Below, piece by piece: positions 36,413-44,706 of a stretch of DNA of 64,000 nt (position 1 is the stretch's first letter; each line of letters starts with the position of its first letter). The notes beneath the pieces are model-generated. The model saw only the letters and a list, made by a program, of their open reading frames with translations, had not been told where the DNA came from and searched no databases. The stretch covers positions 124,001 to 188,000 of the forward strand of contig JAWKQM010000006.1 in the NCBI GenBank assembly GCA_041390145.1, given 5' to 3'. A program made the translations under genes and the position numbers. Origin of the DNA: Gemmatimonadales bacterium (lineage in GTDB: Bacteria > Gemmatimonadota > Gemmatimonadetes > Gemmatimonadales > GWC2-71-9).

Positions 36413-36443
36413 TCCGGTATACCCCTTGCCCTTGTGGGTCACC

Positions 36444-39071
36444 ATGCTAAGACCCGAACGCTTGACCTTAAAGGCCCAGGAGGCCTTCCGCGACGCCTCG
36501 GAAGATGCGCGGCGGCGCGGGAACCCTGTCCTCAACGATACCCACCTCTTCGCAGCCCTCCTCGCCCAGGATGAGGGGGTAGTGCAGCCCCTCCTCCAGA
36601 AGGCGGGCTTGAACATCGCGGCCCTCCGGGAGGAGGTCGAGCGGGAGCTCGCCCGGCTGCCTCGGCAGGAGGGCGCCACGGGGGAACCGACCTTCAGCAG
36701 GGAACTGCACAAGGTCTTCGACCGTGCCGAGGAGGAGGCGAAGGCACTGAAGGACGCCTATGTCTCGACCGAACACCTGATTCTGGGCCTCGCGGCCGAA
36801 AAGGGGACGACTGCCCGCAACCTGCTCAACGAGCAGGAGGTGACGGCGGACACCCTGCGGGAGGCGCTGGAGGGCGTTCGAGGCGGGCATCGCGTCGCGG
36901 ATCAGTCGCCTGAAGACCAGTACCAGGCGCTGCAGCGTTTCACCCGCAACCTCACCGATCAGGCCCGCAAGGGGAAACTCGACCCGGTCATCGGTCGTGA
37001 CGAGGAAGTCCGGCGGGTTATGCAGGTCCTTTCGCGCCGCACCAAGAACAATCCAGTGCTCATCGGCGAGCCGGGCGTCGGCAAGACCGCCATTGTCGAG
37101 GGGCTGGCGCAGCGCATCGTGCATGGCGACGTCCCGGAGTCGCTCAAGAACAAGGATATCGTGGCGCTCGACGTCGGCCTGTTGCTCGCGGGTGCGAAGT
37201 ACCGGGGCGAGTTCGAGGAGCGCCTGAAGTCAGTCATCAAGGAACTGACCGAGGCCGAGGGACGGTACATCGTCTTCATCGACGAGATGCACACGCTCGT
37301 CGGGGCGGGGGCCGCGGAGGGGGCGGTGGATGCCAGCAACCTGCTCAAGCCCGCGCTGGCGCGCGGGGAGCTTCATGTGGTGGGCGCCACCACCCTCGAC
37401 GAGTACCGGAAGCATGTGGAAAAGGACGCTGCGCTGGAGCGCCGGTTCCAGCCGGTCCTCGTGGGCGAACCCAATGTGACGGACACCGTCGCAATCCTTC
37501 GCGGGCTGAAGGAGCGCTACGAGGTGCATCACGGCGTGCGGATCACCGACAACGCCCTCGTTGCCGCGGCGACGCTCTCGGATCGCTACATCGGCGACCG
37601 GTTCCTGCCGGACAAGGCCATCGACCTGGTCGACGAGGCCGCCAGCCGGCTCCGGATCGAGATCGACAGCCTGCCGCAGGAAATCGACGAGGTGGAACGG
37701 CGGCTGGTGCAGCTCGAGATCGAGCGGCAGGCGCTGCTCAAGGAAAAGGACAAGGCCGGCAAGGAGCGCCGCAAGTCGGTGGAGCAGGAAATGTCGGAGC
37801 TCAAGGAGAAGAGCGCCGGGATGAAGGCGCAGTGGCAGTCGGAAAAGGCGGCCATCGGCGAGCTGCAGGCCGCCCGGGCCGAGGTCGACGAGCTCCGTAC
37901 CGAGGTGGACCTGGCCACGCGCCGGGGCGACCTCCAGAAAGCCGCGGAGCTCCGGTACGGCCGGATTCCCGAGCTGGAGGCGACGCTGCAGACGCAGGAG
38001 GCCCGTCTGCAGGAGGTGCAGCGCAACGCCCGCTACCTGAAGGAGGAGGTGGACGCCGACGACATCGCCGAGATCGTCGCAAAGTGGACCGGCATTCCCG
38101 TCTCCCGGATGATGGAGTCGGAGCGCGAGCGGCTGACCCGCCTCGAGGAGGAACTCGCGGAGCGCGTCGTCGGACAGCCGCAGGCGGTGGCCGCGGTGTC
38201 GAACGCCGTCCGGCGGAGCAGGGCAGGGCTGCAGGACCCGAACCGGCCGACCGGCTCGTTCATCTTCCTCGGGCCCACCGGCGTCGGCAAGACGGAGACG
38301 GCGCGTGCGCTGGCCGATTTCCTCTTCGACGACGAGCGCGCCATCGTGCGGCTCGACATGTCGGAATACATGGAAAAGCACGCCGTCGCCCGGATGATCG
38401 GTGCGCCGCCGGGCTATGTCGGCTACGAGGAGGGTGGCCAACTGACCGAGGCGGTCCGCCGCCGGCCGTACAGCGTCGTCCTCTTCGACGAAATCGAGAA
38501 GGCGCATGCCGATGTGTTCAACGTGCTGCTGCAAATCCTCGACGACGGTCGGTTGACGGATAGCCAGGGCCGGGTGGTGGACTTCCGGAACACGGTCATC
38601 ATCATGACCAGCAACATCGGCGGCGGCCATATCGTGGAGGCCGGCGCGACGGTGGACGAGGCGGCCTGGGCGGTCGTGGACCGGGCTGTCCGGAATGACC
38701 TGCGCCAGCATTTCCGGCCGGAATTCCTGAATCGCGTCGATGACATCATCGTCTTCCGTCCGCTGTCACGCGAGGACATTCGCCAGATTGTGGACCTCCA
38801 GCTGACGCGGCTGCACGCGCTGCTGGCCGACCGCAAGCTTGGGCTGGAGGTCACGCCGGAGGCGCGGCAACTGCTGTCGGAACTCGGGTACGACCCGGTC
38901 TACGGCGCACGTCCGCTCAAGCGGGTCATTCAGCAGCGGCTGCAGAACCCGATCGCGCTCGAGGTCCTGGAGGGCCATTTCCCCGAGGGCGCCACCATCA
39001 AGGTCGATCGCGACGGCGATGAGCTGGTGTTCACGAACGCCGTGCCGGCGCTGGAGCCCGCCGGTGCGTAG
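36444..39071 (+). CDS. clpB: ATP-dependent chaperone ClpB
   Basis: Hexameric AAA+ disaggregase that works with DnaK on aggregated proteins. The ATG at 36444 (MLRPERLTLKAQEAF) gives 875 residues, full length. Order: N domain (1-145, double Clp_N repeat), NBD1 with Walker A GEPGVGKT at 208-215, the coiled-coil middle domain (about 400-530, the mark of ClpB versus ClpA/ClpC), NBD2 with GPTGVGKTE from 610, and the C-terminal D2-small domain (YDPVYGARPLKRVIQQ). A longer TTG start at 36426 adds six residues and looks less likely. Confidence 0.95.
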   Translation: MLRPERLTLKAQEAFRDASEDARRRGNPVLNDTHLFAALLAQDEGVVQPLLQKAGLNIAALREEVERELARLPRQEGATGEPTFSRELHKVFDRAEEEAKALKDAYVSTEHLILGLAAEKGTTARNLLNEQEVTADTLREALEGVRGGHRVADQSPEDQYQALQRFTRNLTDQARKGKLDPVIGRDEEVRRVMQVLSRRTKNNPVLIGEPGVGKTAIVEGLAQRIVHGDVPESLKNKDIVALDVGLLLAGAKYRGEFEERLKSVIKELTEAEGRYIVFIDEMHTLVGAGAAEGAVDASNLLKPALARGELHVVGATTLDEYRKHVEKDAALERRFQPVLVGEPNVTDTVAILRGLKERYEVHHGVRITDNALVAAATLSDRYIGDRFLPDKAIDLVDEAASRLRIEIDSLPQEIDEVERRLVQLEIERQALLKEKDKAGKERRKSVEQEMSELKEKSAGMKAQWQSEKAAIGELQAARAEVDELRTEVDLATRRGDLQKAAELRYGRIPELEATLQTQEARLQEVQRNARYLKEEVDADDIAEIVAKWTGIPVSRMMESERERLTRLEEELAERVVGQPQAVAAVSNAVRRSRAGLQDPNRPTGSFIFLGPTGVGKTETARALADFLFDDERAIVRLDMSEYMEKHAVARMIGAPPGYVGYEEGGQLTEAVRRRPYSVVLFDEIEKAHADVFNVLLQILDDGRLTDSQGRVVDFRNTVIIMTSNIGGGHIVEAGATVDEAAWAVVDRAVRNDLRQHFRPEFLNRVDDIIVFRPLSREDIRQIVDLQLTRLHALLADRKLGLEVTPEARQLLSELGYDPVYGARPLKRVIQQRLQNPIALEVLEGHFPEGATIKVDRDGDELVFTNAVPALEPAGA

Positions 39072-39531
39072 GGGTGGGGCCTCGCCGGCCGATGTCGCCT
39101 TCATGGAGGCGGCCCTGCGCCTTGCCCGGGCGGCTGCCGTCCGTGAGGAGGTGCCGGTCGGGGCGCTGGTGGTGCGGGAGGGGAAGGTCATCGGCCAGGC
39201 GCACAACGAGATGGTGCACCGGAAGGACCCCACCGCGCACGCGGAGCTCCTGGCCATCCAGGCTGCCATTGCCGCGGTGGGGGAGGATCGCTTGGTCGAT
39301 GCGACGCTCTTCGTGACTCTGGAACCGTGCGCGCAATGCGCCGGCGCCATCGTCCTCGCGAAGGTCGGTACCGTCGTCTTCGGCGCCTGGGACAACCGTG
39401 CCGGGATGGCGGGCTCGGTGCATGACATCCTGCGGCACCCACGCCTGAACCATCGTCCCGAGGTTGTGGGAGGTGTGCTGGAGCAGGAATGTGGGGAGCT
39501 GCTGAAGGAGTTCTTCCGTGCCAAACGGTAG
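39064..39531 (+). CDS. tadA: tRNA-specific adenosine deaminase
   Basis: Converts A34 of tRNA-Arg to inosine. The GTG at 39064 overlaps clpB by 8 bases and gives 155 residues; an ATG at 39103 would remove part of the first helix. Zinc ligands and proton shuttle are His59-x-Glu61 (TAHAEL), Cys89 and Cys92 (EPCAQCAGA). The tail VGGVLEQECGELLKEFFRAKR is typical of TadA rather than guanine or cytosine deaminases. Confidence 0.92.
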   Translation: MRRGGASPADVAFMEAALRLARAAAVREEVPVGALVVREGKVIGQAHNEMVHRKDPTAHAELLAIQAAIAAVGEDRLVDATLFVTLEPCAQCAGAIVLAKVGTVVFGAWDNRAGMAGSVHDILRHPRLNHRPEVVGGVLEQECGELLKEFFRAKR

Positions 39532-40633
39532 CCGGACGAGACTCCTCGTGGGGCTCGCTTGCGCTGTCTGGGTGTCCCTGGGTTGCGCCTCGACCCCTGT
39601 CATGAACTCGGTGCCGCTCGCGGGCGGCTGTGAACGCGCGATCTTCTACGGGCCCGCTCCGGTGCCGGCGGGGGGTGTGCAGTGGATCACCCCTGCCGAG
39701 GAGGGCGACCGCGACGACCTCGCACGGTGGTGCCGGACCGTCGGTCCGGCGCTGGTCGCCGCGCAGTCGGCCCGAGTCGAGTCGGCGCCGGTGCGGCAGT
39801 TTGCCGTCGTCTCGTGGAACCAGAATGTCGGGCGGGGTGACCTTCGACGGCTGGTGGCCGACCTGCAGGCGGGCGCACTGACCGGGGGCGAGCCCGTTCA
39901 GGAGTTCGTGATCCTCCTCCAGGAAGCCTATCGGGCCGGAGACGAAATCCCTGTCCGTCCTCCCGCCTCCGCACCGGTGCCGGCGGGTATTCGGGATCCC
40001 GATCCCGATGGTGCCCACCGCGAAGACATCCTGACCCTCGCCCGGTCGCTCGGCCTGGGGTTCTTCTACGCCCCCTCGATGCGGAACGGCCGGGAGGAGG
40101 TCGGGGAACCACGAGAAGATCGCGGCAACGCCATCCTCTCCACCATGCCGATGGAGGGATTTCGCGTGGTCACCCTCCCGCACGAACGGCAACGGCGTGC
40201 CGCCGTACTGGCCACGCTCCTCGTCCCGGGCCACGGGGAGTCGGAAGCACCGATCGCGCTCGCCAGTCTCCACCTGGACGTCTGGCCGGCGATTCTGCCG
40301 TCGCTCCTCGATCCCTCCCGGCGGAACCGGCAGGCAGGGGGTTTCCTGGCCGCCGGACCGGCGGCGGGCAGTCCCGTCATCCTCGGTGCCGATCTCAACG
40401 CGATTTCACCGGGCGATCCACAGGTAATGCTCTTCCGCGCGCGATGGCCAGAATGGGAGGAATCCGCCCCGTGCCACACGCGGGGTCCGTTCTGCACCGA
40501 TTACCTCTTCACCGGTGACATGCAAGGGTGGGCGGTGTCGCCATATCGTGCGACCCCTGAGAGTTACGGCTCCGACCACCTGCCGCTGGTGACGGTGTTG
40601 ACGAGAGTGGATGAGGTCGCTGAACGGCGTTGA
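39518..40633 (+). CDS. Exported endonuclease/exonuclease/phosphatase family protein
   Basis: 371 residues from a GTG overlapping tadA by 14 bases. A lipoprotein-like signal ends at VSLGCAS. The EEP fold is readable: FAVVSWNQNVGRGD (first metal-binding strand), EFVILLQEAYRAGDE (catalytic Glu), GNAILSTMP, VILGADLNAIS (Asp-x-Asn) and the final SYGSDHLPLVTVL (Asp-His). All catalytic residues of the family appear present. Substrates in the family include DNA, phospholipids and inositol phosphates; an envelope location suits a phospholipase-like or phosphodiesterase role, which is unproven. Confidence 0.82.
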   Translation: MPNGSRTRLLVGLACAVWVSLGCASTPVMNSVPLAGGCERAIFYGPAPVPAGGVQWITPAEEGDRDDLARWCRTVGPALVAAQSARVESAPVRQFAVVSWNQNVGRGDLRRLVADLQAGALTGGEPVQEFVILLQEAYRAGDEIPVRPPASAPVPAGIRDPDPDGAHREDILTLARSLGLGFFYAPSMRNGREEVGEPREDRGNAILSTMPMEGFRVVTLPHERQRRAAVLATLLVPGHGESEAPIALASLHLDVWPAILPSLLDPSRRNRQAGGFLAAGPAAGSPVILGADLNAISPGDPQVMLFRARWPEWEESAPCHTRGPFCTDYLFTGDMQGWAVSPYRATPESYGSDHLPLVTVLTRVDEVAERR

Positions 40634-40658
40634 CCGTGCCAGTCCGGGCCCCTATTTT
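40630..40658 (+). promoter_or_regulatory. Putative promoter of the fatty acid hydroxylase gene
   Basis: TTGACC (40630-40635) covers the upstream stop; 17 bases on is TATTTT (40653-40658). The leader is about 70 bases, ending in AGGAG (40721-40725) nine bases before the ATG. Confidence 0.6.
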
Positions 40659-40734
40659 CGGGTATCGGCGCCGGCGGTGTTTGTGAAATTGATCCTGGTG
40701 CGCCGACGTGTTTCCGTGACAGGAGTGCCGATCC

Positions 40735-41367
40735 ATGCCTGCCAAATTCGTGTCGAACAAGGATGAGACGATTCCCCTGTTCGAGAATCCGATGCTTGAG
40801 CGTCTCACACACATTCACCCGGCGACCCCGGCCGTGCTGTTCCTCCCGATTGCGGGATGGTTCCTCTGGCAGGGTCTGCAGCTGGGCACGTGGCCCATGG
40901 TACTGGGCCTGGTCCTCGTTGGGCTGTTCATCTGGACGTTGACCGAGTACTCGCTGCATCGCTGGGTCTTTCACTACCAGCCCAAGAGCGGTATCGGCCA
41001 GAAGCTGCACTTCCTGATGCACGGGATTCACCACGACTACCCGCAGGATCACACCCGGCTCGTGATGCCGCCCCCGGTCAGCCTGCCGCTGGCGGCCCTC
41101 TTCGGGTTTGCGTTCCGCGGCATCTTCGGCGTGCAGTTCCCGGCCATCTTTGCCGGCTTCCTCGTCGGGTACGTCATCTACGACACCACGCACTACGCGA
41201 CGCACCACTGGAAGATGAAGGGGCCGATCGGCAAGTATCTTCGGGAGTACCACCTCCGTCACCACTACCGCGACGACGACCTCGGCTACGGCGTCAGTTC
41301 CCCGATGTGGGACTACGTGTTCGGCACCGTGGCACGGCGGACCCGCACCGACCGCCAGGCCGCGTAA
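40735..41367 (+). CDS. Fatty acid hydroxylase superfamily membrane protein
   Basis: 210 residues with hydrophobic stretches at about 32-46, 53-70, 117-130 and 134-150. The di-iron histidine clusters are complete: HRWVFH (75-80), HGIHH (96-100), HYATHH (153-158) and HLRHHY (173-178). This spacing resembles fatty acid 2-hydroxylases of the FA2H/Scs7 group more than sterol desaturases or carotenoid hydroxylases, and DYPQD plus GVSSPMWDYVFGT support it. It may hydroxylate acyl chains of membrane lipids. It has its own promoter and is a single-gene unit. Confidence 0.82.
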   Translation: MPAKFVSNKDETIPLFENPMLERLTHIHPATPAVLFLPIAGWFLWQGLQLGTWPMVLGLVLVGLFIWTLTEYSLHRWVFHYQPKSGIGQKLHFLMHGIHHDYPQDHTRLVMPPPVSLPLAALFGFAFRGIFGVQFPAIFAGFLVGYVIYDTTHYATHHWKMKGPIGKYLREYHLRHHYRDDDLGYGVSSPMWDYVFGTVARRTRTDRQAA

Positions 41368-41399
41368 GGGACGGAACGACAGACATACCCTGACGCACG

Positions 41400-41429
41400 G
41401 CGGGCCACCGAGATATCTCGGTGGCCCGC
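41400..41429. terminator. Bidirectional terminator between convergent genes
   Basis: A perfect 30-base inverted repeat (15-base arms, centre at 41414/41415, GAGATATCTC in the middle) lies between the hydroxylase gene and prfC, whose 3' ends face each other. It lacks a T-run on either side. The arms are GC-rich, so it could act in both directions. Confidence 0.6.
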
Positions 41430-41452
41430 TCGCCATTCGGCGCCTGTCCGGT

Positions 41453-43057
41453 CTAGGGCGCCACCTCGTGGAACTCAAGCTTTCGCTCGTTCTCCTGCGC
41501 CCACCGCAGTGCCCACTCGTTTTCGAACAGCAGCAGCGGGTGCCCCTTGGCGTCGTAGAGCCTGAGACGCCCGCGCGCCGAGGCCGCCTGTTCGATCGCC
41601 TCGGGCGTCCCGGTTACCCAGCGCGGGTACCGGTACCCCACCGGTTCGAATCGGCAGGGGGCGCCGTACTCGTTCTCGAGCCGGAACAGCATCACGTCGA
41701 ACTGCAGTTGCCCGATCGCGCCCACAATCGGCGCGGGGCCGGTCTCGCTCTCCGCGTAGAAGACCTGCGCGGCGCCTTCCTCGGAGAGCTCGCGGAGGCC
41801 GGTGTCGAGCTGCTTGCGCCGCAGGGGGTCGGCCGGGTAGGCGCGGGCAAAGTGCTCCGGCGGGAAGCGCGGAATGTCGTGAAACTCGAGGTCCGGGCCG
41901 GCGGAGAGTGTGTCGCCGATCCGGAGACTGCCGCGGTCCATGATGCCGATCACGTCGCCGGGCCAGGCCTCCTCGATGCTCACCCGCTCCCGCGCCATGA
42001 ACTGCTGCGGCGCCGACAACCGCATCGCCTTCCCGGTGCGGATCTGCCGCACCTCCATCCCCGCCTCGAAGTGCCCCGAGCAGATCCGCACGAAGGCGAC
42101 CCGGTCCCGATGCCGCGGGTCCATGTTCGCCTGGATCTTGAAGACGAATCCGGTGAAGTCCGGGGAGAGCGGCGACACGGGACCGATCGAGGACTCCCGG
42201 GCAACCGGTGAGGGCGCCAGCGTCAGGAACTCGCGCAGGAAGGGCTCCACGCCGAAGTTGCTGAGCGCGCTGCCGAAGTAGACCGGCGACAGGGTGCCGG
42301 CCAGGAAGGCATCGCGGTCAAATGGATGCCCCGCGCCCTCGAGCAGGTGGAGTTCGTCGGACAACTGGGACACTGCCTCCGCCCCCAGCTCCCGGGCCAG
42401 GGCCGGGTCGGCAAGGGTGAACCGCTGGGTCTGCGAGCGGGAGGCGCCGTGGTCGGTGCGCCGGTCGAAGAGCAGCACTTCGTTGGCCGTCCGATCCACC
42501 ACACCGACGAACCGGTCCCCCTGATAGACCGGCCAGGTGGCGGGCCAGCAGGCGATGTCCAGGTCGCGCTCGACGTCGCCGAGCAGGGTCATGGGGTCCA
42601 CGCCAGCCCGGTCGCACTTGTTGACGAAGGTGACGATCGGCATCCGGCGTCGCTTGCAGACATCGAACAGCTGGCGGGTGCGCTCCTCGACACCCTTCCG
42701 GTTGTCGAGGAGCATGACGGCGCTGTCGGCGGCCACGAGGGTGCGGTAGGTGTCCTCGGAGAAGTCCTGGTGGCCGGGGGTGTCGAGCAGGTTCACCTGG
42801 CAGTCGGCGTACTCGAACTGGAGGACGCTGGAGGTGACCGAGATGCCTCGTTGGCGCTCCAGCTCCATCCAGTCGGAGGTGACGTGGCGGTCGGCACGCC
42901 GCGCCTTGACCGTCCCGGCCAGGTGAATGGCGCCGCCGTACAGCAGGAGCTTCTCTGTGAGGGTGGTCTTGCCGGCATCAGGATGGCTGATGATGGCAAA
43001 AGTCCGGCGTCGCGCCACGGCGCGTTCGAGGTCGATTTCCCCTGATTCAGCCGCCAA
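41453..43057 (-). CDS. prfC: Peptide chain release factor 3
   Basis: GTPase that recycles RF1/RF2 from the ribosome after termination. 534 residues, full length, from a TTG start with GGAGAG upstream on the minus strand. G1 is SHPDAGKTT (24-32), G2 is RGISVTSSV, G3 is DTPGHQDF and G4 is NKCD. VKARRADRHVTSDWMELERQRG in the switch region is specific to RF3 compared with EF-G. The C-terminal RF3 domain is present (GAIGQLQFDVMLFRLENEYG). It is a monocistronic minus-strand gene. Confidence 0.95.
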   Translation of the reverse strand: MAAESGEIDLERAVARRRTFAIISHPDAGKTTLTEKLLLYGGAIHLAGTVKARRADRHVTSDWMELERQRGISVTSSVLQFEYADCQVNLLDTPGHQDFSEDTYRTLVAADSAVMLLDNRKGVEERTRQLFDVCKRRRMPIVTFVNKCDRAGVDPMTLLGDVERDLDIACWPATWPVYQGDRFVGVVDRTANEVLLFDRRTDHGASRSQTQRFTLADPALARELGAEAVSQLSDELHLLEGAGHPFDRDAFLAGTLSPVYFGSALSNFGVEPFLREFLTLAPSPVARESSIGPVSPLSPDFTGFVFKIQANMDPRHRDRVAFVRICSGHFEAGMEVRQIRTGKAMRLSAPQQFMARERVSIEEAWPGDVIGIMDRGSLRIGDTLSAGPDLEFHDIPRFPPEHFARAYPADPLRRKQLDTGLRELSEEGAAQVFYAESETGPAPIVGAIGQLQFDVMLFRLENEYGAPCRFEPVGYRYPRWVTGTPEAIEQAASARGRLRLYDAKGHPLLLFENEWALRWAQENERKLEFHEVAP

Positions 43058-43095
43058 GGTACGCTCTCCGTCTGGGTCGATTCAGCCGGGGTCGC

Positions 43096-43124
43096 TTGGC
43101 GGCGGCGGCATCGTCCGTTATTTT
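43096..43124 (+). promoter_or_regulatory. Putative promoter of tRNA-Ser(CGA)
   Basis: TTGGCG (43096-43101), 17-base spacer, TATTTT (43119-43124). The start point would be near 43131, about 26 bases before the mature tRNA. It is divergent from prfC. Confidence 0.55.
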
Positions 43125-43156
43125 GCGGCCGGCGACAGATGCGCGGTCGCCGATGA

Positions 43157-43243
43157 GGACAGGTGTCCGAGTGGCTGAAGGAGCCGGTCTCGAAAACCGG
43201 TGGGCCCGCAAGGGTCTCGTGGGTTCGAATCCCACCCTGTCCG
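43157..43243 (+). tRNA. tRNA-Ser, anticodon CGA
   Basis: Acceptor GGACAGG (43157-43163) pairs with CCTGTCC (43236-43242), with discriminator G at 43243. The anticodon arm is CCGGT-CTCGAAA-ACCGG, anticodon CGA, reading UCG. A long variable arm follows, and the T-loop is GGTTCGAATCC, as expected for a class II serine tRNA. CCA is not encoded. The length is 87 bases. Confidence 0.95.
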
Positions 43244-43291
43244 TTTCTATCGCTCCAACTCCCCAATCACAGCGGCGATCCAGTTCGTGGA

Positions 43292-43350
43292 TTGACCTGC
43301 GACGCGCGGCGAAGCCGCGGCCCGGCTGGTGTCGCTGAAGCGACACGGCC
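43292..43350 (+). repeat. REP-like double hairpin element, copy A
   Basis: TTGACCTGCG at 43292-43301, then hairpin CGCGGC-GAA-GCCGCG (43305-43319), a 10-base spacer, and hairpin GTGTCGC-TGAA-GCGACAC (43329-43346). A second copy with the same two stems and the same 10-base spacer lies at 46645-46692, again downstream of a tRNA-Ser gene. There are probably more copies in the genome. Confidence 0.65.
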
Positions 43351-43381
43351 AACCTGCCGCCGGGCCCCGGTGCCCCGCCGG

Positions 43382-44299
43382 CTACTGGCTCAGGTTCTTC
43401 CGCAGGGTCCCCACGTCCAGCACCGGAATCCCGCCCTCGGTCGGCACCATGATCACCATGTTGCTCGACCCCTTCATGTCGTGCAGCACCTCCAGATACT
43501 GCTTGGTCAGCTGCTCCGGGGTGAGCGTCAGGTTCAGCAGCCGCTGCTGATCGCTCTGCAGCCGGGCCACTTCCACCCGGTGCTTCTCGGTCTCGATCTG
43601 CTGCTCCTGGGCGATCTTGTTGTTGATGGCCTGGACCACCTGCGGGGGGGGCTCCAGGTTCCGGAGGTAGAACGCCGTCACGGTGGCGATGCGGAACCGC
43701 TCGCCGCCGTCCCGCGGCGTCGTGACCAGCGCCGAGTCCACCTCGTGCTCCATCGTCTGGGCGATCAGGTTCCGCTTGGACACCTCGTTGATGGAGAACT
43801 CCACCATCCCGTCCCGCACGCCGTTGCGGATCGCGTTCCGCACGATGTTGTCGATCTGCGCCTGGGTGCCGATCTCCTGGAAGAGACGCGGCGCCAGCGC
43901 GGGGTTGATCTGGTAGCGGAGGGCCGCGTCCACCTTCATCGACATCTGTTCGCTGGAGAGCGCCTCCATCCGTTCCGCCTCGTCGCCCACGCCAGGAAAC
44001 TGCTCCTCCCGGGTCGAGTAGCGCTCCACCTCCGACCATGGGCTCACGATCCGGATGCCGGGCATCAGGGCGATGGGATCGACCGTGCCGAAGGCGTGTC
44101 GGACCCCGACGGTGCCGGGCTGGATGACGATCACCGCCGAGGTCAGCAGGATGAACCCGCCCAGGCCCAGGAGCCCCATCCCGACAGCTCGGCCGATCGT
44201 TCCGCCCTGGGACGGGCCCTTGGCCCGGATCCCAGCCGAGCCGAGAAGGACGAGCGAGCCGACAACCAGGACGAAGAAGCCGAGAACCAGGTGACTCAT
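43382..44299 (-). CDS. SPFH/prohibitin-family membrane protein
   Basis: 305 residues from the minus-strand ATG at 44299 (MSHLVLGFFVLVVGSL), preceded by GGGAG at a 5-base distance; a GTG at 44311 would add four residues. Two hydrophobic segments (about 4-23 and 38-59) anchor it. The Band 7 domain follows: QPGTVGVRHAFGTVDPIALMPGIRIVSPWSEVERYSTREE, readable as consecutive blocks. A helical region from about 215 (NNKIAQEQQIETEKHRVEVARLQ) and a C-terminal extension come next. SPFH proteins form membrane scaffolds and often guard FtsH-type proteases; the partner is unknown here. Confidence 0.85.
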   Translation of the reverse strand: MSHLVLGFFVLVVGSLVLLGSAGIRAKGPSQGGTIGRAVGMGLLGLGGFILLTSAVIVIQPGTVGVRHAFGTVDPIALMPGIRIVSPWSEVERYSTREEQFPGVGDEAERMEALSSEQMSMKVDAALRYQINPALAPRLFQEIGTQAQIDNIVRNAIRNGVRDGMVEFSINEVSKRNLIAQTMEHEVDSALVTTPRDGGERFRIATVTAFYLRNLEPPPQVVQAINNKIAQEQQIETEKHRVEVARLQSDQQRLLNLTLTPEQLTKQYLEVLHDMKGSSNMVIMVPTEGGIPVLDVGTLRKNLSQ

Positions 44300-44328
44300 G
44301 GGGACTCCCACCAGTGAAAGGTTGGTGT

Positions 44329-44357
44329 AAGATAGAGGGCGTAGGGCGCAGGGCCAA
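44329..44357 (-). promoter_or_regulatory. Putative promoter of the SPFH gene
   Basis: On the minus strand TTGGCC (complement of 44352-44357), 17-base spacer, TATCTT (complement of 44329-44334). The distance to the ATG at 44299 is about 30 bases. Confidence 0.55.
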
Positions 44358-44378
44358 CGAGCCGACCGGAGGAATGCG

Positions 44379-44696
44379 ATGGCGGATATGCCGCGGGATC
44401 GGATTTATGTCGGGGCGCAGGGCCACGTGGTGGCGCTCGAGGGGGCGTCGGGCCGTGAAGTCTGGCGGACCAAGGTGCGGGGCCGCGGCTTCGTGACCGT
44501 CGGCGTCCAGGGCGACCGCCTGCTGGCGGCCACCGGCGGCTATCTCTTCTGCCTCGATCCCGTCACGGGCACCGTGCTGTGGGACAACGCGCTGAAGGGA
44601 CTGGGGCTGGGCCTCGTCAGCATTGGCGGCGCGTCCACGCTGGAGGCCGCCGCGATCCAGGCGGAACGGCAGCGGCGCTCGGCGGCGTCCGCATAA
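44379..44696 (+). CDS. Short PQQ-like beta-propeller repeat protein
   Basis: 105 residues with GGAGG seven bases before the ATG. It contains about two PQQ/WD-type repeats: RIYVGAQGHVVALEGASGREVWRTKV and YLFCLDPVTGTVLWDN, read in blocks. That is too few for a closed propeller, so it may oligomerise or pack on a partner. There is no signal peptide, so it is cytosolic. The membrane Ser/Thr kinase gene starts ten bases after its stop, which suggests a shared function. No close family was recognised. Confidence 0.65.
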   Translation: MADMPRDRIYVGAQGHVVALEGASGREVWRTKVRGRGFVTVGVQGDRLLAATGGYLFCLDPVTGTVLWDNALKGLGLGLVSIGGASTLEAAAIQAERQRRSAASA

Positions 44697-44706
44697 GGCG
44701 GGAACG

